A stretch of 40,128 bases of DNA from Haloarcula rubra (GTDB taxonomy: Archaea > Halobacteriota > Halobacteria > Halobacteriales > Haloarculaceae): positions 1-40,128 of the forward strand of contig NZ_RKLR01000020.1 in NCBI RefSeq assembly GCF_019599465.1, read 5' to 3'. Below are positions 23,440 through 33,604 of this stretch, piece by piece (positions within the stretch are counted from its first letter, which is position 1; every line of letters begins with the position of its first letter). The position numbers were made by a program, and so were the translations under genes. The notes under the pieces were generated by a model that saw only the letters and a program-made list of their open reading frames with translations, was not told where the DNA came from and did no database searches.

Positions 23440-23520
23440 CTACTCCAGCCGGTCCTCGATACGCTCCCGTGCACTTGCATTGATTCGGTCGGCAATGTCT
23501 GCGACATCAGCCTCTGTCAG
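23440..23520 (-). pseudogene. vapB-like antitoxin 3' remnant, cut by tnpB element 2
   Basis: The minus strand reads LTEADVADIADRINASARER... ending at TAG 23440-23442, 9 bp before the vapC remnant start: the expected vapB-vapC spacing. The frame is cut at about 23520 exactly where the tnpB element's right end begins. The 5' half is not found on the other side of the element in this window. Confidence 0.6.
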
Positions 23521-24818
23521 TTACCCACGACTGAAGTCGTGGGCTTGTCAGTGGACTCCCCTTCTGCCGTCGATTCGACGGAGGCGTGGAAATCGCCGTT
23601 CAGGTTCAACGTCCCTGACGTTAGCGCACACTGACAGAGTGCGCCTCCACCCGAAGACTTCTGCCCCGAATGGAGACCCTTGAGAAGTTTACGAGCAATA
23701 TTCTTGCTCGCGTTGTAATCCGCGTTCAGTTCGTACTCACACTTCTGGCACACGAACCGGTGTTTCGACCGTCGATTGTTCTCGTGTGTAAACCCACACG
23801 ATGAACACCGCTGAGACGTGTACGCGGGACTCACCTGTCTCACATCGATTCCGTACATCTCGGCTTTGTATTCGACGTACTGGTAGAGGCGTCGGAACGC
23901 CCATGCGTGGAATCGTTTCGCACCAGCCATCCGCTTGCGGATGTCGGTCAGGTTCTCGAACGCGATATGCGTACACTCGTGGTCACGGGCTTCGTCGAGA
24001 ATCTGGTTCGAGACACGGTGGAGTTCGTCCTGCATCCAGCGGTGTTCGCGGTCTTTCAGTGACTGAATCGACAAATGTGCCGACCGCGTGCCCGTCTGTT
24101 GCATCGACCCCCGAGTCTTCTCGTATTCCCGGCGTCGATGATTCATCTCATCAGCGTTCCCGATGAACGCGCCAGTCGAAGTCACAGCGAGCGAGCCGTC
24201 CACGTTCAGGTCAACGCCAAGGACTGTTTTGTGCTTGGCGTCAGAAGTAATCGTGGACTGTTCTGTCTCGTCGTTTCCAGTTTGGCGCATTCGTGCGTGG
24301 AGATAGAACGACCCTGTGGAGCGGTCGTACTGCAACGTGGACATACGGAACTCGTAGTCCTCGTTCAGCAGGTACTCACCAATCGGCGTCCCCTCGGGTT
24401 CGTCGGGAAGCACGTACTCACACTCGACACGACCGTTCACTGTTGAAAGCGAAACGTGGTCGCGGTGGAACGTCGCTGAGCGCTTGTCGTAGACGACGCT
24501 CCACGCTTCGAAGTGCGGTTGACTCGTGTTCTCTCCTTTCTTGAGTCGGGCGACACCACTTTTGATGGCCTCGATAGCGCGTCGAATCCCTTTCTGAACG
24601 AGGTTCGCTGTCAACTCCGTCTCGCCTCGAAGTCGCTCGTAGAGGGCGTTCTCGGCCGTTTGTTTTGAGGTCACGCAGTAGTCGTTCGGGTGTCTCCACG
24701 CCCACTCTGCGGTGGTGTTCGCACAATGGAGGAACTGGTCTTTGGTCTGCTGGAGGTCGTCGCACCGCTCTGTGGGTACGTCAAGTTTGACTTTGACGGT
24801 GCGAATTATGTCCTCCAC
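23517..24818 (-). CDS. tnpB: TnpB RNA-guided endonuclease (IS200/IS605 type), copy 2
   Basis: The product has 433 residues. Catalytic residues: D in GVDLNVDGSLAV, E in HIAFENLTDI and D in NADYNASKN. Zinc ribbon CSSCG...CQKC. The C-terminal tail STDKPTTSVVGN matches copy 1 because both run through the right-end hairpin. The two copies share long stretches elsewhere (AYTSQ, TSTGAFIGNADE) and belong to one subfamily. No tnpA is adjacent. It looks intact. Confidence 0.93.
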   Translation of the reverse strand: MEDIIRTVKVKLDVPTERCDDLQQTKDQFLHCANTTAEWAWRHPNDYCVTSKQTAENALYERLRGETELTANLVQKGIRRAIEAIKSGVARLKKGENTSQPHFEAWSVVYDKRSATFHRDHVSLSTVNGRVECEYVLPDEPEGTPIGEYLLNEDYEFRMSTLQYDRSTGSFYLHARMRQTGNDETEQSTITSDAKHKTVLGVDLNVDGSLAVTSTGAFIGNADEMNHRRREYEKTRGSMQQTGTRSAHLSIQSLKDREHRWMQDELHRVSNQILDEARDHECTHIAFENLTDIRKRMAGAKRFHAWAFRRLYQYVEYKAEMYGIDVRQVSPAYTSQRCSSCGFTHENNRRSKHRFVCQKCEYELNADYNASKNIARKLLKGLHSGQKSSGGGALCQCALTSGTLNLNGDFHASVESTAEGESTDKPTTSVVGN

Positions 24819-24945
24819 CCGTGTTTCACATTTCGCAGTATCTCTTTATAAATTAAGCGGCTGACGTGGGAGAGTCGGACGGCTAACGCTCGTGGTTTGT
24901 TTCACTGTTGGTCGGATTCCTCCCACGGCTGAAGCCGTAGGCTTC
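23520..24945 (-). mobile_element. IS200/IS605-type tnpB-only element 2
   Basis: It is bounded by the hairpin CCCACGAC-TGAA-GTCGTGGG (23524-23543, right end) and CCCACGGC-TGAA-GCCGTAGG (24922-24941, left end, one mismatch). It disrupts a vapB gene at its right end. A left-end block resembling that of elements 3 and 4 (GAGGAA, then ACAAACCACG) lies between hairpin and tnpB. Confidence 0.78.
23524..23665 (-). ncRNA. Predicted right-end guide (omega) RNA scaffold of tnpB 2
   Basis: The coding strand carries a 6-bp stem GCGCAC/GTGCGC (23624-23629 with 23639-23644) at the position of GGGCGT/ACGCCC in element 1, with similar 9-nt loops, and ends in the TGAA-loop hairpin at 23524-23543. The RNA is inferred from the family. 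Confidence 0.45.
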
Positions 24946-25123
24946 CTCCTCGAATCTGTGTGATTCAATCTAACTCTCTTGCGTCCCAACTCCGCATACT
25001 TCCAACCCTGTCCAGACCGACCCAACCCTATCTAGAACGCCCGTACTTCCAACCTTGGGCCACACTTCGCCCGGACACGAGCGCTTAAGCAAGTACCCAG
25101 CATCGACTCACCAACCAGTATCG
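24946..25123 (+). promoter_or_regulatory. CCAACC repeats upstream of the transfer ATPase gene
   Basis: CCAAC boxes occur at 24986, 25002, 25022 and 25049 (the last as the palindrome CCAACCTTGG, 25049-25058). The second and third head a 20-bp imperfect direct repeat (CCAACCCTrTCyAGAmCGmC). The array lies 65-140 bp before ATG 25124 and looks like iterons or a multi-site operator. GCTTAAGCAAG at 25082-25092 is a possible promoter element. Confidence 0.5.
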
Positions 25124-28100
25124 ATGGCCCGTTCCCCACCGACAGACAACGCCCTACCAGTCCCAGCCGAGGAAACGCACACCTACATTCGGATACAGCC
25201 AGCCGACGACCCACTCGATCCGGCCGTCGTCGAGACACAGGCCCGCCGACTGCATCGCCTCTCCACCTCATCCGAGGCGGGCTGGCTGACACGACTGCGC
25301 GAAGGCACCCAGCCACCGACGTTCGAGTGGTTGCTCGTCGGCGACGATGCGGGACTGTCCTACTACGTCACAAGTGACCAACCTGAGACAGTGGACGCAC
25401 TACAGGGCTCGCTCAGAGCGCTCTTTCCGGACACCTACGAGTTCGAGCGCGTTCACGAGAGTCGGGCAGGAATCTTACAGGGTGTGACCACGCCCACGGC
25501 TGACACCACTGAGACACCACACACCGCCGTCGAGTACGAACGACAGACGACACACCGCAAGGATTGGCAGACGAGTCTCACGCCTTTCGAGTCCTTCTAC
25601 GAGGGAGAGTCCGATACGAATCGCGTTCCACTGGCCGGCGTCGTCGAGACCATCGCGAACAGCCCGTTTCCGATAGCCGTCCAGATACTCGGACAGCCGA
25701 AAGCCGACTGGTCACCGGAATTAGGAGAACGCCAACTCGATATCGAATCCGGCGAGGATTCCTTCGGTGGGAAACTGACGAACGCACTCTTCGGACAACC
25801 GGATGACGAAGACGTCGCGCTCACACGAGAAGCCGAACAGCGACTCGCCGAACTCGACGAGCGAGATCCGCGTTACTCCTTCGCGGTCAACGTCCGAGCA
25901 GTCGTCGGGACCGAAACGACGTCGCCCTCTAAGAGAACCGACCATACCCCCAAAAGTATCGCCGACGAACTGTCGACGGCGTTCACCCACGTCTCACAGA
26001 CGACCTACGAGATTCAGGGGCGCGTCGCTACTGACACGGAGGCCGACCGAATCAGACAAGACCTCGAAGACGCCACGTTCCAGACCGACACGGTCACCCT
26101 GCGAGACCGGTTACCGTGGTCGACCAATCGGCAGCCAGCCATCGTCGTCGACGCCACGGAACTCGGGAGTTTCTGCCTGCTCGACGGCGCTGGCCTCACG
26201 GCCGCAGGCCGCCGCTGTATCGATGCGACCCCAGCTGACCGCCAACCGCTCACTCCGCCACCAGAACGCCAACTCACGCGCTATCAGCGTGCAGGCATCC
26301 CGATTGGCCATCCACTCACACAGGACAACACGCCGGACCCCGATCCGATATCGCTCCCACCGGATCTCCAGTCACTCCATCTCGCGTGGTTCGGGAAGAC
26401 GGGGTCGGGGAAATCGACGAGTCTCATCAACGCTATCCTCGATAACCACGAGGCCACAGACGGCGCTGACGTCCTCATCGACCCGAAGGGAGATGGAATG
26501 CCCCTCGAGTACATGCAAGCGCACTACGAGCGCTACGGGACCCTCGATAACGTCCTGTACTTCGACTGCGCTTCGCTGTTGCCCGCCTTCTCGTTCTTCG
26601 ACATCCGTGACGAACTCGACCGTGGGATTTCGCGCACCTCGGCCGTCGAGGACCGCGTCGATCACTACATCGAGATACTGATCCAGCTCATGGGCCGTGA
26701 CCGCTTCGAGCAGGCCGTTCGCTCGCCGGACATCATCCGCTACATGACGAAGGCGATGTTCGACCCGGTCAGCGGCGAGGACGCCTTCAGTCATCGCGAT
26801 CTCCACGGGGCGATCCAGGAGATGCACGACCGGAATACGGCACCGCCGGTCTCCGATTCGGACCTCGAACGCATGCTCGCCGGCGTCGTCGCCAACCGAG
26901 CACGGACCTTCGACGAGATCATGCAGGGGGTTGCAAACCGCATCGAGAAGGTTCCGGTCAATCCCCGGCTCGCACGTATCTTCAACCACGTCCCCGACCG
27001 GAGTGAGGAGAGTGATGATCCGTACTTCGACCTCGTCGACTATCTGGACGAAGACGTGGTCATCATCTTCGATACGGGCCGGCTACGGAGCGAGGCACAG
27101 CGTGCCCTCGCCCTGTTGATTCTCTCGAACCTCTGGTCGGCGCTCAAACGTCGTGCGCTTTCCACCCAGCGGGCTGGCATAGACGCCAGCGGCGATGCTG
27201 CCGATACTGCTGTCGAGGATGCGGACGAAGCCGAGGACCGACCACTCGTCAACATCTACGTCGAGGAAGCTGCCAGCATCGCTGTCTCCTCGCTTCTCTC
27301 CGAACTCCTCTCACAATCCCGGAGTTTCGACTGTGCGCTCACACTCGCGATGCAGTTCCCGGCCCAACTACAGGAAACGAGCGAGCGGGCCTACCGCGAG
27401 GTCCTGAACAACGTCTCGACCATCGTCGCGGGCAATGTCGCCGTCGACGAGGAGTTGGCGCGACGGTTGGCGACCGACGAGATGAGTGTTCGAGAGGTTG
27501 GCAATCGGCTTCGTGCTCTCCGGCGTGGGCAGTGGTTCGTCTCCCTTCCCGCACAGTTCGACGAGGACGAACCCCGGCCGTTTCTGGTGCGCTCACTCAC
27601 CCCTCCGAACGGCCACCCTGCGGCGACGACGCCACCGCGACGACGCGGCTTCGAGGCTGCGACTGCACGCCTCAACTCGCGCATGAGCGAGACGGCTGCA
27701 CTCCAACTCGTCGAGCCGAGTACGGTCGACGATCAAGCGGACGAGGACGGCGAGTCCCCACAACGGGTGGACAGCGCCCTCCCCTACACCAACCGATTGC
27801 CACCGACGGTCACCTACGACGCCTCGATACACGGTCTCTCCTGTACGGGGTGTGAGAGTCGCTATGACCCAGATAGTACAGGTATGCACCGGGCTATCGA
27901 GTGTTGCTCCACACTCACAGAGATCGACTCCGACGACGTGCCAATCTGTGAAGTGAATCTCAAACTCACGCCCGAGGAGCGCACAGAGACCGGATTCTCT
28001 GACGTGCAACTCATGTTCGTCCAGGCAGTGTACAACGCCCAGCAACTGCGGTATGGCCCACCGGAGTACGATATCCTACACGACAGCATGCTCCGCCTGC

Positions 28101-28813
28101 AGGAGTACCTCGATGTCGAGAGCGATGCGATTCAGGACCTCCTCGACGACGGTATCCTCAGCCACGATACGGACCGCCCTCATCGCCTGTATACTGTGAC
28201 GCCCGAGGGTCGCAGCCTCATCGGCGAGCACTATCGGAAGGGCGTCGACTACGGCCACGGCAAGGGTGACTTAGAGGAGACGAGCCAGCACGTTCTGGCC
28301 GTCGAAATCGGTCGACGGTATCTTGAAACCCACTATCAGAACGATGATGACTCGCCGGTCGTCGACGTCGTCCCGTACTTCGAACTCGACGAGCGTGACC
28401 GGACCGTCGTCTCTGCCGCGAGTGCCATGGGTGGGAACGAGGACGACCTGACCGAGGCCGCAAGCGAGTACGACCGCCATCGCATCGACGCCGTCGGCCT
28501 CGACGGCGAGGGCCGCGTCGTCGTCACGCTCGAAGCCGAGCGCATCAATCACGACCTTCGCCGGGCCGTCCCCGAAGACTTCGATAAGATGGCGGCCTGT
28601 GATCCAGATGAAGCGATCTGGGTGACGATGTCTCACTCTGAAGCCCATCGCGTCCTGAGTGCGCTAAACGACCCATTGGAGGGCGACCCACGTATCGAGA
28701 AGACCTATTCCGAGAGTACGCCAGCAAGCGAATTCCGTATCGACACACCGGGGTGTACGGCGATGTACACTGTCGAGCAGGTTCGGGATATGGTCGACGA
28801 ATGCTCTACGTGA
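25124..28813 (+). CDS. VirD4/TraG/HerA-like conjugation ATPase
   Basis: The product has 1229 residues from ATG 25124; a frame back to 25055 crosses the repeats and is rejected. Walker A WFGKTGSGKSTSLI is at about 422-435. VLIDPKGDG follows, then VVIIFDTG (Walker B-like) and the VirD4/TraG signature NIYVEEAASIAVSSLLSELLSQSRSF with ALTLAMQFPAQL. The N-terminal 400 residues have no family I recognise. A zinc-like CTGCES...CC lies near residue 910, and a C-terminal PD-(D/E)xK-like stretch (DAVGLDGEGRVVVTLEAE) ends the protein. VirD4-type ATPases pump DNA during conjugation. No membrane helix is obvious, as in HerA. It stands alone between IS elements. Confidence 0.87.
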   Translation: MARSPPTDNALPVPAEETHTYIRIQPADDPLDPAVVETQARRLHRLSTSSEAGWLTRLREGTQPPTFEWLLVGDDAGLSYYVTSDQPETVDALQGSLRALFPDTYEFERVHESRAGILQGVTTPTADTTETPHTAVEYERQTTHRKDWQTSLTPFESFYEGESDTNRVPLAGVVETIANSPFPIAVQILGQPKADWSPELGERQLDIESGEDSFGGKLTNALFGQPDDEDVALTREAEQRLAELDERDPRYSFAVNVRAVVGTETTSPSKRTDHTPKSIADELSTAFTHVSQTTYEIQGRVATDTEADRIRQDLEDATFQTDTVTLRDRLPWSTNRQPAIVVDATELGSFCLLDGAGLTAAGRRCIDATPADRQPLTPPPERQLTRYQRAGIPIGHPLTQDNTPDPDPISLPPDLQSLHLAWFGKTGSGKSTSLINAILDNHEATDGADVLIDPKGDGMPLEYMQAHYERYGTLDNVLYFDCASLLPAFSFFDIRDELDRGISRTSAVEDRVDHYIEILIQLMGRDRFEQAVRSPDIIRYMTKAMFDPVSGEDAFSHRDLHGAIQEMHDRNTAPPVSDSDLERMLAGVVANRARTFDEIMQGVANRIEKVPVNPRLARIFNHVPDRSEESDDPYFDLVDYLDEDVVIIFDTGRLRSEAQRALALLILSNLWSALKRRALSTQRAGIDASGDAADTAVEDADEAEDRPLVNIYVEEAASIAVSSLLSELLSQSRSFDCALTLAMQFPAQLQETSERAYREVLNNVSTIVAGNVAVDEELARRLATDEMSVREVGNRLRALRRGQWFVSLPAQFDEDEPRPFLVRSLTPPNGHPAATTPPRRRGFEAATARLNSRMSETAALQLVEPSTVDDQADEDGESPQRVDSALPYTNRLPPTVTYDASIHGLSCTGCESRYDPDSTGMHRAIECCSTLTEIDSDDVPICEVNLKLTPEERTETGFSDVQLMFVQAVYNAQQLRYGPPEYDILHDSMLRLQEYLDVESDAIQDLLDDGILSHDTDRPHRLYTVTPEGRSLIGEHYRKGVDYGHGKGDLEETSQHVLAVEIGRRYLETHYQNDDDSPVVDVVPYFELDERDRTVVSAASAMGGNEDDLTEAASEYDRHRIDAVGLDGEGRVVVTLEAERINHDLRRAVPEDFDKMAACDPDEAIWVTMSHSEAHRVLSALNDPLEGDPRIEKTYSESTPASEFRIDTPGCTAMYTVEQVRDMVDECST

Positions 28814-29054
28814 GGAGCCACTGGTTTCTAAATTACTGCGAATCCAGATTATGCACGCGATTATATTATCGTAGACATACTACCTAATTCGGACACAGAA
28901 CGGAGTCGTCCCGTCTCGAGCAACTCTCGACACCAACCAACGTAGTCACCTCGGACTGCTGCACTTACCCATTCCAACCCCTGTCGTGACGTTGGTAGCC
29001 TGTCTTCTCGCTTGAACAGTCCCAAGAGTCGCGCTTATGCACCGTTTGTCGACC

Positions 29055-29064
29055 CCAACCTTGG
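29055..29064. repeat. CCAACCTTGG palindrome, copy 2
   Basis: Ten-base perfect palindrome identical to 25049-25058 and 29280-29289. It is flanked by GTTGG at 29084. Confidence 0.55.
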
Positions 29065-29279
29065 GAAACTGCCCCGCCTAGGAGTTGGTGTAAGAGCCAA
29101 AGCGTGACTAGTGCGGATGGAATCGGGAACGCGTAGCGAACAGGTGGCCGTGCGACGTCGTCGTCGAAATGCAATAGTCGGCGTACACAGCCGTTCTCGA
29201 CGACGTCGACGGTTTCACACTCGAAATAGCCCACCAGCAAAAATAAACAGAAACTAGACTATATCCTCTCAGACACACT

Positions 29280-29289
29280 CCAACCTTGG
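29280..29289. repeat. CCAACCTTGG palindrome, copy 3
   Basis: Ten-base perfect palindrome; a TATCCTTGG half follows at about 29309. Possible binding site of the same factor as the sites upstream of the large ATPase gene. Confidence 0.55.
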
Positions 29290-29470
29290 CAGCGTCTATG
29301 GGTTTTCCTATCCTTGGAAACTATCGAGACTCTGTGAGGACATCCGCATTCCAATTCAGATACAACGCCGTCGCCCTCGACAAGCCCACTCACCATCGTC
29401 TCTGTGAGTTACGACTGACATCGCACAGAGCGTATCGTCCAAGCCTTGACTTTCAGTCTTCCTCATACTA

Positions 29471-29850
29471 CTAGCGGAAGTTCTCGACAACGTTGGGAGT
29501 ACGATGCCTCTGGTGGAGGCACACCGTATACCGAGTGAACCGCTTCGGGGTCGCCCCCAGGCACTCGGCTTGCTCTAATTGTAGATCCCATTGAGACAAT
29601 TCGTAGCCGTAATCAACAAGGAGGACATTGACTTCCTCCGCGCCCTGAAAGACGCAGGAATCCCACCACGGGATTTCAGGCCGAGCGCGGCCCTGTGGTT
29701 TCAAGACGCATACGGTCCACGCATCTCCTGCTGGGTTGCAGCATCGGCTTGGCTGTCTTGTGGCACGGTCAAACGCGCCCCATCCTCAGCTGTTAGCCTC
29801 CGGCGTTAACTGGAATTAGGCGCTAAGTCCCCGTCCTCAAGGAGCAACGC
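29471..29850 (-). pseudogene. Decayed tnpB-type element end (weak)
   Basis: The minus strand carries, from 29850 leftward, a block matching the IS-end-like repeat at 11955-12000 (GCTCCTTGAGGA-GGGGACT), then TGAAATCCCGTGGTGGGATT and a GAGGAAGTCA motif typical of tnpB element right ends. A 77-codon frame (29471-29704) spans the junction but has no recognised function. The identification rests on memory of such ends and is weak. Confidence 0.35.
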
Positions 29851-29906
29851 AGGGAGCGAAGCGATCGAGTAGCGCAGTAGGGAGGGGATACAGCGCCGCA
29901 CGATTC

Positions 29907-31331
29907 TCAAACACGTTCATGGGTGGTTCCACTCTCGAGAATGGCAACGATATCGGAGAGATCGAATAGCCGGAGATCATCACGCTCGTCTGCAGCTTCC
30001 TCGACGGAGCGTTTGAACCCGGAGCGGCTGAATAAGGCGAATTCATACGTCTGCTCACCACCTCCGGTGGGTGTCCAATCGATTTGCTCCACGTCGTCTT
30101 CGAGGTCCGCGAGCACGTCATAGCCCAGGGGGGTGTTGGTAAATTTCGCTTCGCCAGCGATCAGCGTCGACTCGTCAGTTGGTGCGACGACGTCTACTTC
30201 CTGGCCCTTGTACCACCACTGGCTTGGCACCTGTGTGAGCTGGTAGTCTGCATAGAGCGCCGGCACCGCCTGGTGACAGAGCGATTCGAACGTTTCGCTG
30301 ACGAAGTCGGGCAATTCCGGTTCGATGAGATCCGCGTAGGCGTTCTCGCCGTAGAGTTCGTACTGTCCCCCGCGGCCGTAGAGATACCGGAAGTAAAACC
30401 GGAATACGGGATCTCGAATTTTGTATCGAGTCCGCTTGCTGCGCGCCGGATCGGCGAGTGCCGGATGATGTTTCTCGATGATCTGGAGGGTTTCCAGCCG
30501 GTCGAAGTAGTACGACGTGTTGGTGCTCTCGATGCCGGCTCCCTGAGCGATCTCGTTTCGACTGCGGTTCCCGCTGGCCATCGACTCCAGAACCGAAAAA
30601 TACGTGTTCACCTCGTTGAGCTCCATCTGAAGGACGGTTTCGGGCTCGTCGTGGAGTGGGCCACCTGGGTCGCACAGCAGCCGCGTGATGTTCTCTCCGA
30701 GGCTCTGTGCTGGATCGAGCGGGCTGAGATATCGAGGTGTACCGCCGAAGACGCCATAGACGAACACCCGTTCTTCGGGATCGTACGTCGGCACGAACTC
30801 TTGGATGGAGCGAAACGGCAGCTGGGTGAGTTCGAGGCGGCCATTCGGTGTCTGGGACACCCGTCCGTAGAGTGGCGCACCGCCATCGAGGACGTGGGTA
30901 TGGATCATGCCGATTGCAGAGCCTGTGAGTACGAGCGTCGCCTGACTCTCGTCGATAGCTGTATCCCACAGATGTTGAATGACCGAGGGAAGTCCCTCGT
31001 TCGATTCGATGAGGTACGGAAATTCGTCGATGACGATGACGGCGTCTCTGTCGGTGAGGTACGTTAAGAGCGGTTCCCACTCCTCTTTGACGGCCGTGAT
31101 GTCGGGATAGGTCGACGCTGCTGCCTCGACGAATCGCCTGAGCTGTGTCGTCGCTGTCCCTTGGACTGCCTGATAGTACACGGCATCGTCGCGGTCGGCA
31201 ATCGATTGGCGGACGAGTTCGCTCTTGCCGATCTGGCGGCGCCCATAGATGATTGCGAGTTCTGCAGTGCCACTCTCATAGAGGGTCTGCAACCGATCGA
31301 GTTCATCGATACGATTGACGAACTGGTCCAT
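29907..31331 (-). CDS. Archaeal ATPase with DUF234 nuclease-like domain (copy 2)
   Basis: The product has 474 residues from ATG 31331 (MDQFVNRIDEL), which aligns with the start of copy 1; ATG 31358 and GTG 31364 are alternatives closer to the TATA region. Walker A GRRQIGKSEL, Walker B VIVIDEFPYL, sensor LVLTGSA, winged helix (RSRNEIAQGAGIESTNTSYYFDRLETL) and DUF234 (GQEVDVVAPTDESTLIAGEAKF) appear in the same order as in copy 1. The C-terminus (DLSDIVAIL...) shows what copy 1 may have lost to the IS. A GGAGGT abuts ATG 31331, too close to act as a ribosome site. Confidence 0.9.
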   Translation of the reverse strand: MDQFVNRIDELDRLQTLYESGTAELAIIYGRRQIGKSELVRQSIADRDDAVYYQAVQGTATTQLRRFVEAAASTYPDITAVKEEWEPLLTYLTDRDAVIVIDEFPYLIESNEGLPSVIQHLWDTAIDESQATLVLTGSAIGMIHTHVLDGGAPLYGRVSQTPNGRLELTQLPFRSIQEFVPTYDPEERVFVYGVFGGTPRYLSPLDPAQSLGENITRLLCDPGGPLHDEPETVLQMELNEVNTYFSVLESMASGNRSRNEIAQGAGIESTNTSYYFDRLETLQIIEKHHPALADPARSKRTRYKIRDPVFRFYFRYLYGRGGQYELYGENAYADLIEPELPDFVSETFESLCHQAVPALYADYQLTQVPSQWWYKGQEVDVVAPTDESTLIAGEAKFTNTPLGYDVLADLEDDVEQIDWTPTGGGEQTYEFALFSRSGFKRSVEEAADERDDLRLFDLSDIVAILESGTTHERV

Positions 31332-31383
31332 ACCTCCAGGTCGTGGCGGGAGATACATATGCACTCCGAAGTTAGGAACTAGA

Positions 31384-31406
31384 CTATAATAGTTTGAGCT
31401 ATAATA
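31384..31406 (-). promoter_or_regulatory. Paired TATTATAG boxes upstream of DUF234 ATPase copy 2
   Basis: CTATAATA occurs at 31384-31391 and 31399-31406 on the plus strand (TATTATAG on the gene strand), 15 bp apart. One is probably the TATA box, the other a regulatory repeat. Confidence 0.45.
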
Positions 31407-31459
31407 TTCTAATCCCTAATACGGTAGTCAATCATTCGGCCCTTCATAATGATTGCAAG

Positions 31460-32876
<1,417 letters not shown>

Positions 32877-33212
32877 TTACTCTTCGTCGGCCGACTCGGT
32901 CGATTCATCTGCCTCGTCGGATTCAGGCGTTATTGCTCGTATCGTCGCCTCTAGCTGATACAGACTGACAATCGCCAGTGCGTGACGCGTCGCCTGCTCT
33001 TCCGCCGTCACGTCCCCCCACAGATTGACTTGGTTGTACAGGTCCCTTGCTGCCGTTGTCGACGGTGAGACCTCCTCGATGAGTCGCGATTCGATCAGAT
33101 GGAGCAGCAACGCGTTGATATCGTCGCCTTCGATTTGAAAGTCCATATCCTCGTCGTTGACCACGTATTTCGACTCGGAGCTGTCGCCCGTCTCAGTAAG
33201 TACCACTGACAT
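32877..33212 (-). CDS. Small acidic hypothetical protein
   Basis: The product has 111 residues from ATG 33212 (MSVVLTETGDSSES). It is strongly acidic, with a helical middle (DINALLLHLIESRLIEEV and ATRHALAIVSLYQLEATIRAI) and an E/D/S-rich tail. No motif or family recognised. Its stop codon touches the right end of element 3, so the last residues may or may not be original. An AT-rich GTATAAAATGG (about 33238-33248) upstream is a good TATA box. Confidence 0.65.
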   Translation of the reverse strand: MSVVLTETGDSSESKYVVNDEDMDFQIEGDDINALLLHLIESRLIEEVSPSTTAARDLYNQVNLWGDVTAEEQATRHALAIVSLYQLEATIRAITPESDEADESTESADEE

Positions 33213-33604
33213 ACAGACGGAATGTGCGATGAAAGCTGTATAAAATGGTTCTATATCTAATATGTTTGGTACGCGAGTAACATGTCTGGCAGGAACCACT
33301 GTAACATTGAGTGTGTCTCCCAGCTACGCGCTGGAACTTAGAGACGCAATCGCTGGTTGAAACGTCGTGAGCGGCCTTCAGCACGTCGGGTTTGATCTGT
33401 ATCGAACGACCGACACACAGCATACGTCTCTCTGGCACTCCTTCCAAGCCAGGACTGCGGTGGGGAGTCAGTCTCACTATCGTCGGCGGATGACTGAGTG
33501 GAGTTTGCGCTCTCCTCCTATTCCCGACGAGGAGAGCCTCCATACTGCGTCTGGCAAGGATATGGGTAGTTTATTATTTCCACACGTATCAGCTCAGGAA
33601 TGCG
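33213..33604. other. Intergenic stretch with divergent promoters
   Basis: Near 33238 is a TATA-like box for the leftward gene. TTTATTA (33570-33576) lies 29-35 bp before the ABC operon start at 33605. Between them I see no gene; short frames have no halophile character. Confidence 0.5.

Larger units (their letters stand above)
28814..29906. other. 1.1-kb stretch without a convincing gene
   Basis: Short frames here (for example 28965-29240 minus, 91 codons) lack halophile composition in part and have no motif. The stretch holds CCAAC boxes (28933, 28974), GTTGG boxes (28991, 29084), two CCAACCTTGG palindromes, an 11-bp inverted repeat CGACGTCGTCG/CGACGACGTCG (29153-29163, 29198-29208) and, from about 29640, an IS-end-like remnant. 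It may be a control or decayed region. Confidence 0.5.

Noticed and set aside
23380-23634. 84-codon plus-strand frame across the vapBC remnant
   Set aside because: It crosses the IS boundary and is the complement of the vapB/vapC remnants and the tnpB tail.
25803-26681. 292-codon plus-strand frame inside the transfer ATPase gene
   Set aside because: Serine-, arginine- and threonine-rich shadow in another frame; the ATPase frame is continuous with strong motifs.
29591-29809. 72-codon plus-strand frame in the IS-end-like remnant
   Set aside because: No start context, no motif, and it lies over sequence better explained as a decayed element end.
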